Part shown: positions 26,709 to 35,018 of the stretch, piece by piece
Numbering within the stretch: the stretch's first letter is position 1
How the letters are laid out: the number at the start of each line of letters is the position of its first letter
DNA from: Gammaproteobacteria bacterium
GTDB lineage: Bacteria; Pseudomonadota; Gammaproteobacteria; JABCZS01
Length of the DNA: 58,227 nucleotides
Direction: 5' to 3'
Assembly: GCA_013289085.1 (NCBI GenBank)
Contig: JABDAR010000008.1
Span: forward strand, 1-58,227
The notes under the pieces: model-generated
What the model saw: the letters and a program-made list of their open reading frames with translations, nothing else
The model's database searches: none
What the model was told of the DNA's origin: nothing
Made by a program: the position numbers and the translations under genes

Positions 26709-27143
26709 ATGCTAGATAACCAGGATATTAATATTCATAATATTCCGCCTATTGAGCCGGTGCCAGTGACTCAAGAATGTATTGTTGCAACCGCTCTGCG
26801 TTTTGATTTACCTATTTTGTTATTACATACTATTTTAAAAGTAGAAGGTGGCGAAGTCGGCAAAGTCAATTACAATACCAATGATACTTACGATATAGGG
26901 CCCATGCAGATCAACAGTATTTGGCTCGATAAATTTCAACCTTATGTGACGCCTTCACAAATTCTCTATAATGGTTGTATTAATGTACAAATTGGGGCTT
27001 GGATTTTACGATCCAATATTAACAAAGCCGAAGGTGATTTTTGGAAAGGAGTCGGTAATTATCATTCAGGGACACCACACTTGCATCGTAAATACCAAGA
27101 AAAAGTATACGCTATGTCTAATCAACTCTTAAAACAGGACTAA
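26709..27143 (+). CDS. Lytic transglycosylase-like (SLT) protein in the Dot/Icm locus
   Basis: These 144 residues form a compact lysozyme-like transglycosylase: the catalytic glutamate in LLHTILKVEGGEVGKV (residue about 47), NTNDTYDIGPMQINSIW, and GVGNYHSGTPHLHRKYQEKV. Such VirB1-type enzymes open the peptidoglycan for secretion machines. No signal peptide is visible: the N-terminus is acidic and proline-containing. It would need export by another route, or the domain has been repurposed. It lies between icmS and dotM with an AAAGGA site, clearly in the operon. I know of no standard icm/dot gene of this type at this position. Confidence 0.88.
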   Translation: MLDNQDINIHNIPPIEPVPVTQECIVATALRFDLPILLLHTILKVEGGEVGKVNYNTNDTYDIGPMQINSIWLDKFQPYVTPSQILYNGCINVQIGAWILRSNINKAEGDFWKGVGNYHSGTPHLHRKYQEKVYAMSNQLLKQD

Positions 27144-27146
27144 ACC

Positions 27147-28292
27147 ATGCCACCACAAGGCGGAGGAGGAGGTCAAGGTGACCAAAATCAAGGGCTTGAT
27201 TTAATATGGGGCGTTGCCTTTGTCATTATTGTTATTTTAGCACTCTGGTTTTTTGCAAGAGGACCTATTCTTCAAGGTGTTTTTGTTATTAAATTACTCG
27301 AAATAAAACTCATTGGGTTTTTCACCCATAACTTAGACCCCGTACGTGATGCCATTATTTATTATCAAGGCGATCCTACCCTGGTTAATATTCAGCAACT
27401 TGGCACTTGGTTTAAGCTCATTGGCCTCGAATTACGTTATGTAGTAGCAGGAATTCTGGTGGTATTGGCTGGCATACTTTATTTCACCCATCCGACCCTG
27501 AAATTTAATCACGTATTTAATATGAAAACTTTGCGTGATGCAGAACAAGTCAATTGGCCACAAATTACACCTATTATAAAAGAAGACTTGGTCAGTCAAG
27601 ATATTGATGAAGGTAAATGGGCGATGAGTCCATCCCCCATGCAGTTTGCAAAAAAATATAGGTTGTTGGAAGTATTAACACCGGCTGCAGCCAAATCATA
27701 TATGCAAAATAAACCTGAAGTTCGGGTTATAAAAGATAGAGCAGAACAAGTATTTGCAAGACAACTAGGCCCTGTCTGGCGTGGTCTTGAAAGAGCGCCC
27801 ATCCATGCCCGCGCACTTATGGCTGTATTTGCTGCGCATCATAATCAAGATAAAGAGAATGTCGCAAAACTAATTAATCAACTCGCCATCAGCGCCGGTG
27901 AAGGTAAAATGGATTATTCCGGTGTAGATGAAGTGTTAAAAAAACACTATCAAACCAAACAAATTCAGCAAGCCCTGCATAGCCATGCTTATCTTTATGG
28001 GGTAATGGCTACTATGCTAGAGGCAGCACGTACCGCTGGGGTGCTCAGTAGTTCTGATTTTATTTGGTTAAAACCTTTAGATAGACCGATGTGGTATGTG
28101 ATTAATACTGTCGGACGCAGAACTTGCATGAGTGAAATTGCAGGATCTGTAAGTCACTGGATGGCCGAAAAAGCCATGAACCGTAAACTCACCCAACCCA
28201 TGGTAAAAAATGCCGTTAAAGGATTAGAGCTTGCCATTAAAGATATTATTTACACCCCTGATGAACCCACCCCTCAAAAGAGAGGTAAATAA
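27147..28292 (+). CDS. dotM: Dot/Icm coupling-complex protein DotM (IcmP)
   Basis: DotM is an inner-membrane subunit of the DotL coupling complex that binds acidic (Glu-rich) effector signals. The 381 residues start with a glycine-rich stretch, then two or three membrane segments (LIWGVAFVIIVILALWFFA and LRYVVAGILVVLAGILYF) and a helical cytoplasmic domain with WPQITPIIKEDLV, PIHARALMAVFAAHHN and the C-terminal SHWMAEKAMNRKLTQPMVKNAV. The stop overlaps the dotL start (TAATG). Confidence 0.94.
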   Translation: MPPQGGGGGQGDQNQGLDLIWGVAFVIIVILALWFFARGPILQGVFVIKLLEIKLIGFFTHNLDPVRDAIIYYQGDPTLVNIQQLGTWFKLIGLELRYVVAGILVVLAGILYFTHPTLKFNHVFNMKTLRDAEQVNWPQITPIIKEDLVSQDIDEGKWAMSPSPMQFAKKYRLLEVLTPAAAKSYMQNKPEVRVIKDRAEQVFARQLGPVWRGLERAPIHARALMAVFAAHHNQDKENVAKLINQLAISAGEGKMDYSGVDEVLKKHYQTKQIQQALHSHAYLYGVMATMLEAARTAGVLSSSDFIWLKPLDRPMWYVINTVGRRTCMSEIAGSVSHWMAEKAMNRKLTQPMVKNAVKGLELAIKDIIYTPDEPTPQKRGK

Positions 28293-30655
28293 TGGCGCGT
28301 CATATTCGTGGATTAGAATCTAGACATGAACAAAAACCACAACAATTATTACGCGATACACGTCCTTTAACCAGACGATTTTATGATTTTATTCGCGACC
28401 CTAATAGTGCAATGATGATTCTTGTGGCTCTTGCCCTTGCAAGCTTTTTTCTGCCAGGTGCGAATGATATTTTTTTACTCTTGGGTATTATTTTATTTTT
28501 CTTGTGTGAATTTAAACATTCTTCTTTACCCTTTCGTCTGCCACAACGATCCGGCATTCTTGATTACAACGATTTGAAACCAGGAAGCGGCAAACCTAAT
28601 AAAGCCAGAGGCATTTGTTTTTACGGTAATGAAACTTCAAGCGGCGAAGAGTTATGGTTTAACAACGAAGATATGCGCACGCACACCCTGATTTTCGGTT
28701 CAACCGGCGCCGGTAAAACCGAAACATTAGTCTCTCTTGCTTACAATGCGCTAGTACAAGGCAGTGGTTTTATTTATGTCGACGGTAAAGGTGATAACTC
28801 TTTATTTGCCAAAGTTTTTTCTATGGCAAGAGCGATGGGACGCGAAGATGATATTTTACTGATTAATTTTATGACCGGTGCCCGCGATATCGTCGGTCCG
28901 CAAGCTAAACGTATTTCTAATACCATGAACCCATTTTCCCTCGGATCTTCAAGTATGTGCGCACAATTGGTCATCAGTATGATGGACTCTGCTTCTGGGA
29001 GCTCCGATGGTGATATGTGGAAAGGTCGCGCAATTTCATTTGTAGAAGCCTTGATGCGTATTTTATGTTATGCCCGCGATAAGGGATATATTTTGTTGGA
29101 TGCAAACAGTATTCGTCAATATTTCCATTTACCTAAATTAGAATCAATAGTGCTCGATAAAAAATTTCCTGTTGATAATGAACGCACTGTGAGTATTGAA
29201 GATGCACCCGATGTGGTATTAGATCCTATTACTAACTATTTACTGACGCTGCCTGGTTTTGATAAAAATAATAAAGGCAAACAACGCGGTGAAGTATTTG
29301 AACAACACGGTTTTATCGTTATGCAATTGACCCGGGTATTCACCTCACTTGCGGATACTTATGGTCATATTTTGCGGGTTGATTTACCGGAAGTCGATTT
29401 TCGTGACGTAGTGTTAAATCGTCGTATATTAGTTGCGCTCTTGCCCGCGCTTGAAAAATCGCCAGAAGAATTATCAAACTTAGGTAAAATTATTGTAGCC
29501 TCGCTCAAAGCCATGATGGCTTCGGGTTTGGGAGAAGCGGTTGAAGGAACTTACGCCGAATTGATTGAGAAAAAAGTAACGACCGCACCCACACCATTTT
29601 TATGTATTTTAGATGAATATGGTTATTACGCAGTAAAAGGTTTTGCGGTTGTACCTGCCCAAGCGCGGTCATTAGGCTTCTCGGCAATTTTTGCTGGACA
29701 AGATTTACCTGCATTCCAAAAAGCTTCGAAAGAAGAAGCCTTATCTATTGGCGCGAACACCAACATTAAAATCGCCATGAAATTAGAAGATCCTATAGAA
29801 ACTTGGGACTTTTTTAATAAAACTGCAGGGGAAGCTTTGGTGACCCAAACTGAAAGTTTCCAAACCAATCAAAACAGTATGACCAATACTTATTTAGATA
29901 CACGCAGTGCAAGAGTTGAAAAACGTGCACGGGTGGATTTATTGGATCTTAAAGATCAAGACATGGGGGAAATGCATATTTTCTTCAAGTCAAAAATTGT
30001 GCGCGCCAAATCATTTTTCGCAAATCCAAAACCTGTGAAAAAAATGCGTCTTAATCAATTTTTAAAAGTAAAACCACCGAGTGACGATGAAATCGTTGAA
30101 TTGCTCGATAGATTAGTCCATTTTGAAAAAGTATTTAAATCACCCGAATTATTAAATATCACTCCTGTTATGGATGAAGATTTGCTATTTGTATTAAATA
30201 GTATGCAAGAACATATTAAGCAACCTATAGATGATCGCACCATTACCGGCGTAAAAGCCCTTTATGATAAACAAAATTATGTAGCGCCCATAGTCGATGA
30301 AGAACTTGAAGCCGCCATTTCAGGTATGGATATCTTAACGCAACCCCTACCCTCACTCGAGGAAATGGAAAATATCGATCCTTTAGAATTACTCAATATG
30401 CCCACTTTCGCAGGTGCATTATTGGATAAAAATGAAGTACGTAAACAAGTGGAAACCATTGAACGTTTCTACGGTGTACCGCGTGCTAGAACCTTAGAAG
30501 CTGCAGTAAAAATTCTAAAGGATTTACGTAAAGCTACAAAATATCCACCAGGTGCCGTGCCACCACCGAATAAAGAATCTGTCATTGCTTTAATGAATGA
30601 GCTTTCAGAAAAATATGAAAAAATGAAAGAAGGTAAAACTGAAGAGAAAACTTAA
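28292..30655 (+). CDS. dotL: Dot/Icm type IV coupling ATPase DotL (IcmO)
   Basis: DotL is the VirD4/TraD-like ATPase that gathers effectors. The 787 residues include two N-terminal membrane segments (AMMILVALALASFFLPG, IFLLLGIILFFLCEF), Walker A FGSTGAGKTET near residue 135, Walker B LCILDEYGYYAVKGF and AIFAGQDLPAFQKAS. The C-terminal tail (about residues 590-787) is the part that binds IcmS/IcmW and DotN in Legionella. Length matches the family closely. It is the last gene of the plus-strand operon and is convergent with the next gene, overlapping it by 4 bases. Confidence 0.96.
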   Translation: MARHIRGLESRHEQKPQQLLRDTRPLTRRFYDFIRDPNSAMMILVALALASFFLPGANDIFLLLGIILFFLCEFKHSSLPFRLPQRSGILDYNDLKPGSGKPNKARGICFYGNETSSGEELWFNNEDMRTHTLIFGSTGAGKTETLVSLAYNALVQGSGFIYVDGKGDNSLFAKVFSMARAMGREDDILLINFMTGARDIVGPQAKRISNTMNPFSLGSSSMCAQLVISMMDSASGSSDGDMWKGRAISFVEALMRILCYARDKGYILLDANSIRQYFHLPKLESIVLDKKFPVDNERTVSIEDAPDVVLDPITNYLLTLPGFDKNNKGKQRGEVFEQHGFIVMQLTRVFTSLADTYGHILRVDLPEVDFRDVVLNRRILVALLPALEKSPEELSNLGKIIVASLKAMMASGLGEAVEGTYAELIEKKVTTAPTPFLCILDEYGYYAVKGFAVVPAQARSLGFSAIFAGQDLPAFQKASKEEALSIGANTNIKIAMKLEDPIETWDFFNKTAGEALVTQTESFQTNQNSMTNTYLDTRSARVEKRARVDLLDLKDQDMGEMHIFFKSKIVRAKSFFANPKPVKKMRLNQFLKVKPPSDDEIVELLDRLVHFEKVFKSPELLNITPVMDEDLLFVLNSMQEHIKQPIDDRTITGVKALYDKQNYVAPIVDEELEAAISGMDILTQPLPSLEEMENIDPLELLNMPTFAGALLDKNEVRKQVETIERFYGVPRARTLEAAVKILKDLRKATKYPPGAVPPPNKESVIALMNELSEKYEKMKEGKTEEKT

Positions 30656-31647
30656 AAAAGTTTATTCGGTTTATTTCTCATGCAATTATAAAAATCATTC
30701 ATTATACGAGTTGCAGTTTCATTGATAGGGCTCCCTGCTGTATAAGCATGACGGGTAAAATTTCTAAAATGATCAATAAGCAAAGTAGTATTTACTGATT
30801 CTGCTAATTGAGTTAAATTAAAATATTGACTAATGCTATCAACATCCCTAGATTTTAAGCATTGCGTGAGTAAAGATGAAGTCAACCATGTGTTTTCTGG
30901 AAATGCCGCTTGAAAACCTAGCAATGAAAATCCAAACACAATTTGACCGCGTGCGTACTGTGCAAATTGATTGGTCGTTCCCCATACTTTTTGGCACACA
31001 CTCTCAACACCGTATTGCATCAAGCGCGCACTGACATACTCTATAAATGAATAGATCGCAACTGAAGATAACTCCTCTTCTCTAAAAGCCATATTCATCC
31101 CTACATATAGGACAAGCGGAAGAAGTTCTTTTAAAATTTTTTCAACTAAAGCATTGACCTTTGAATCAGATGTTAATCTTGAACAATCAATCATGCCCCC
31201 TGCTATCAAGATGGAATTACTGGCTAAATAATTTCGCCATCCCATGGCTGATGAGTTAGCATAAAAAATAATGATTGAAAGAGCGATTTTTGCAGCTTCT
31301 GCATACACATAATCATCTACAGAAGATTTTTGAATGGACTCTAAAATCAGATCGCTAATTTGATACATCGGAGAATGATGCATTAAAGATTGCAGCACAG
31401 GTTCATCAATACAGAGATCTTGAAGGAATTTTTTTTTTGCAGATTTTAAATCATTTTTATTTAGTTGCAAACAACGTTTTGCATAGCCTTTGATAAATAC
31501 TGTCAAATTAATGTTTTGCTGTCTAAACGATTGAATGCGCTGTTTACGCGGATCCAATGCAACTTCAATTGATTCCAACATATCTTGTGGAATAACATTA
31601 AAGTTGTTGCAATTCTTAAAAAGATAATCGAGAATCTGTTCTCTCAT
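30652..31647 (-). CDS. Hypothetical helical protein, second gene of an unknown pair
   Basis: Unrecognised protein of about 331 residues. The sequence is mostly helical and looks cytoplasmic; no clear signal peptide. I start it at the ATG at 31647, 4 bases after the upstream stop; the longer frame back to 31725 would encode low-complexity Ile/Leu/Gln from the repeat in the upstream gene. It is apparently co-transcribed with the 1075-residue gene upstream, which suggests joint function. It is convergent with dotL. Confidence 0.7.
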   Translation of the reverse strand: MREQILDYLFKNCNNFNVIPQDMLESIEVALDPRKQRIQSFRQQNINLTVFIKGYAKRCLQLNKNDLKSAKKKFLQDLCIDEPVLQSLMHHSPMYQISDLILESIQKSSVDDYVYAEAAKIALSIIIFYANSSAMGWRNYLASNSILIAGGMIDCSRLTSDSKVNALVEKILKELLPLVLYVGMNMAFREEELSSVAIYSFIEYVSARLMQYGVESVCQKVWGTTNQFAQYARGQIVFGFSLLGFQAAFPENTWLTSSLLTQCLKSRDVDSISQYFNLTQLAESVNTTLLIDHFRNFTRHAYTAGSPINETATRIMNDFYNCMRNKPNKLF

Positions 31648-31651
31648 TTTT

Positions 31652-34600
31652 TCACAATTTATTTGAATTAGAATTAATATTTGAATTAGAATTAATATTT
31701 GAATCCTGATTATCAGACATGTCAATTAATTCGGCTAATCTTGGTGAAGTTCTTTTTACATTATTGCGAGATTTTCTGTTACATAAACCCCAAACATTAC
31801 AGCATGGGTTCGTGGAAGTATCTTCTTCTAACTTTTGTGTAATTTTATCTGCAATTTTTGTAATATTGGCTTCACTCTCATTTAAATCAAGCATACTGCG
31901 CTTAAGCGGTAACCCCCCAAAAGCTAAATAACATAAAATACGCATGGATAAATGCTCATCTACATCTTGATAACCTCTAAGCTCGGATGCAAATATTTCG
32001 GCTATTCTTTTGAGCTCTTCATTTTCTCTAGTGGTATAAAAAGGTACAAATCGAATGAAAAAATTATATTTTTTAAGAAATTCATCATTGATGATGCCTC
32101 TTATCGGCATAGTTATGAATTCGCCTTCTTCTATTCCTGTATGTTGATTTTTTTTCTTACGTTTGATTATCACTTTAGTTTCGAGTATATCAATTAATGC
32201 CGCAAATTTAGAACCGGAATTACTGTCAAAACTGAAATAACCAAAACCCTGCCCATACCATCCCGAACGCTTTACAAAATTTGCAAATGGATTGATGTAA
32301 TGTCTAATAAAGTCTTCAAACCTTTTTTCAGCAGTGACAAGGCCAACAATCCCACCTACAATTTTTATGATTTCATATGCTTTATTTAAGGAATTTTGTT
32401 TATTCGGATTCGTTTGGGGAGCTGATGGTGCTGGTGCAATTGTGTATTGAATATTAACGGGAAGAACAGGTAGAGTATTGTAACCATCGGTAAATCCTAC
32501 TGATAAATTAGGATCTTCTCCACTACCACCTGGAATAAAAAATAATACTGGGTCGGTGACATTATCAGCTTCTGCTTGAGAAAACGATATGATGCGATTG
32601 TTAAAATCACCTTTTCGATAAATACCTGCATGCGTATTACCGTATTCCAAACTATAAATTTGCGCTGATGTTGGGCTATTGCTATTGATGACATCGAAAT
32701 TAATATTAGTAATGGGGATAGGTGTTCTATCATCTGCATTTTTTGCATAATAAGTAATTTGCCGCGCAATTTCTTGCGGTGTTGGAAAAAAGAATACATT
32801 AACATTCACAGGTTGCGAGGGCTGCCCATCATATGAAGAAACCGCTACAGTAAATTGCGGATCATTATTGCCACCCAATTGTTGCACCCAAACTTGATTA
32901 TTTTCATTAAGCGTATATTGCGTAATACCTTGCTCTGTTACTGTGCCATTGACAAGTTCTGCAGTCGCGGCACTTGGATTTAAATTGCCAAGAAAAACAT
33001 TGAGTGAATTCGCAGGCACATTATCTTGGGTTTGAATATCAAAAATTAATTGCGAGCGATTGTTTTGCCCAATATATAAATAAACATTGCGTACTGTGGG
33101 AATAAAATTTTGTGTGACGACATCTACAGGTATTGAGGTATTATAGGTTTTACCACTATCATCCGTGATTGTCAGATCCATATTACCTGATTGTCTTCCA
33201 TAAGCTTGCACATAACCTTGCAATTTGCACAGCATATTATTCATATCGTTGAAACAATTGCTACCATTTGTTGTTAAAGTGAGGGTGCCCATATTGGCAT
33301 CATAGTTCACTGCTGCATTGGCAGGCACTGCTGCAGTTGTCGATAATGTCATAATATTTGGCGCAACGGTTATTGTTGCTGTGATTTGATTTTGTTGGTA
33401 GGTTGTTTGTTCTGCAAAAAAACCTGGGAGATAAACAGTTTGGTTGTTCGCTTTTTCATTGATGGTAATGTTGTTTGGTGTAGCAATAAATGGGTTTTTG
33501 CTATAGGTTTGGAAGACAACATTAGTATTACCTTCTTGGTATCCTACGGTAAAACGACCATCGCCTCGATCTACAATAGTCGAAGCTAACTGTGAATAAC
33601 TATTCGGGTCTATAGGTGTAATATTACCATTTAAAGTATTATCAGGATTCACATTCATTATCAATTCTTGAAAACCTGGGCTTGTATCTGGTGCTGAGAT
33701 AGAAATACGCAAGCCATTATTTTCTGTAACCATTACACCATAAGCTGTATTCAAATTAAATGTGATACCTTGATTTGCAGTAACATTTATAGGTTTACCG
33801 ACCAGCTGAAAATTTGGGTAAAAAGTTACATTTTGTATATAAAAATTATATTTCCCGCCTGGTGTTGGTGCAGCTAGATACACTAGTTTACCTTGACCAT
33901 TGGCAAATCGTGCAGGTTGTACATTTACAGCATCATAATTGGGTAAAGTTGCATTAGATAAATTCACTTCTGCTATATCAGTAAAATTACGCGCGACATT
34001 ATAACTGCGCTTTACAACACAATAATTATTGTTAATTTTTTGTTGCCAGAAATGTGTACCGCTATTATCTTGGTTAACAACAACTTGGCCGTTAATGTTA
34101 TTTGAATTGGTAATAGTGCTGACGCGCACTTCTTGTGGATTAAGTGGAGTGACATTATCAGGTCCGTAGGTTTTCCATAGTATTTGGTAATTATTGGTGT
34201 TGCCATTGATATCACATTCAAATAGCACTTCAAAACCACCGCCTTTGCGCCCGGCACCTCTTGGATTTCTTTGGTTATAGCTAGTCCAAAAGGCGATATT
34301 TTGTATATTGCCTGCGGATTGTAAGTTGTCAGTATATGGGACGCAGTAGGATTGATCAGATGACGTCACTGTATTGTAACAAAACACAGGGCCTGCTTCT
34401 GTAGCAATAATAAAGGGATTTCCTGCATCCCAATTACCGGCGTCCACTGGAATATTAGCAGGTAATAATGGATTGTTATTTTGATTAAAAGAATTTACCA
34501 ACATTCGGTAATAACCAGAACCTGTATAAGGACCGATAGCTGCTGTTACCATAGCACCATTCACCATACGAAAATTCGGGGTTGCCGTAGCACTATTAAT

Positions 34601-34879
34601 TGGTAACCAAGTTGAAATTTGTGTTCCATTGTTACAGGGGGTTTGCATTGAACGTTTCATTAAATCCGAAGCGGTATTATCTGTTCGTTGATAGTGACCT
34701 CTTAAATTGCTAAGTCCTGGCAGTGCCGTCGCAGCTGCCATAGGTATATTTGATAAACCAAAATAAACGCCCGCTCCGACGAGTGTATTATAAGTCCATG
34801 TCAGCGTTTGCGTTGCATGCCATGTGAAAGTTTTTTGTGGAGCTTGTGTCGTTTCTTTGGATTTTTTGTGATGACCCAT
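31652..34879 (-). CDS. Large unknown protein with beta-sandwich-like repeats (possible surface protein)
   Basis: Unrecognised 1075-residue protein. The basic N-terminus (MGHHKKSKETTQ) is followed by a hydrophobic stretch (about residues 25-55, ending NIPMAAATA) that may be a signal or anchor. Residues about 100-430 are Asn/Gly/Thr-rich beta; about 470-800 look like tandem cadherin/Ig-like beta modules (IPTVRNVYLYIGQN.., QEIARQITYYAKNADD..). The last 230 residues are charged and helical, with a small Cys cluster (NPCCNVWGLCNRK) and an Asn/Ser tail. I choose the ATG at 34879, which has AGGA upstream; an ATG at 34894 does not. Candidate adhesin or effector. Confidence 0.7.
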   Translation of the reverse strand: MGHHKKSKETTQAPQKTFTWHATQTLTWTYNTLVGAGVYFGLSNIPMAAATALPGLSNLRGHYQRTDNTASDLMKRSMQTPCNNGTQISTWLPINSATATPNFRMVNGAMVTAAIGPYTGSGYYRMLVNSFNQNNNPLLPANIPVDAGNWDAGNPFIIATEAGPVFCYNTVTSSDQSYCVPYTDNLQSAGNIQNIAFWTSYNQRNPRGAGRKGGGFEVLFECDINGNTNNYQILWKTYGPDNVTPLNPQEVRVSTITNSNNINGQVVVNQDNSGTHFWQQKINNNYCVVKRSYNVARNFTDIAEVNLSNATLPNYDAVNVQPARFANGQGKLVYLAAPTPGGKYNFYIQNVTFYPNFQLVGKPINVTANQGITFNLNTAYGVMVTENNGLRISISAPDTSPGFQELIMNVNPDNTLNGNITPIDPNSYSQLASTIVDRGDGRFTVGYQEGNTNVVFQTYSKNPFIATPNNITINEKANNQTVYLPGFFAEQTTYQQNQITATITVAPNIMTLSTTAAVPANAAVNYDANMGTLTLTTNGSNCFNDMNNMLCKLQGYVQAYGRQSGNMDLTITDDSGKTYNTSIPVDVVTQNFIPTVRNVYLYIGQNNRSQLIFDIQTQDNVPANSLNVFLGNLNPSAATAELVNGTVTEQGITQYTLNENNQVWVQQLGGNNDPQFTVAVSSYDGQPSQPVNVNVFFFPTPQEIARQITYYAKNADDRTPIPITNINFDVINSNSPTSAQIYSLEYGNTHAGIYRKGDFNNRIISFSQAEADNVTDPVLFFIPGGSGEDPNLSVGFTDGYNTLPVLPVNIQYTIAPAPSAPQTNPNKQNSLNKAYEIIKIVGGIVGLVTAEKRFEDFIRHYINPFANFVKRSGWYGQGFGYFSFDSNSGSKFAALIDILETKVIIKRKKKNQHTGIEEGEFITMPIRGIINDEFLKKYNFFIRFVPFYTTRENEELKRIAEIFASELRGYQDVDEHLSMRILCYLAFGGLPLKRSMLDLNESEANITKIADKITQKLEEDTSTNPCCNVWGLCNRKSRNNVKRTSPRLAELIDMSDNQDSNINSNSNINSNSNKL
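31661..31704. repeat. 18-bp tandem repeat at the end of the large unknown gene
   Basis: ATTTGAATTAGAATTAAT occurs at 31661-31678 and 31679-31696, with a partial third copy. It encodes the Asn-Ser-Asn-Ile-Asn-Ser tail and is in frame. Confidence 0.9.
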
Positions 34880-35018
34880 TTGTCCTGTCCTCATTTATTA
34901 TTAATAAAGACATTTTAAGAAAGTTTGATTAATATAAGCAAGGAGATTTATTTTTTACGTGAGCAATTGACTTGAAATGCTGTGCGATAAAATCTATTAG
35001 TTAATAATACAACCTTAG

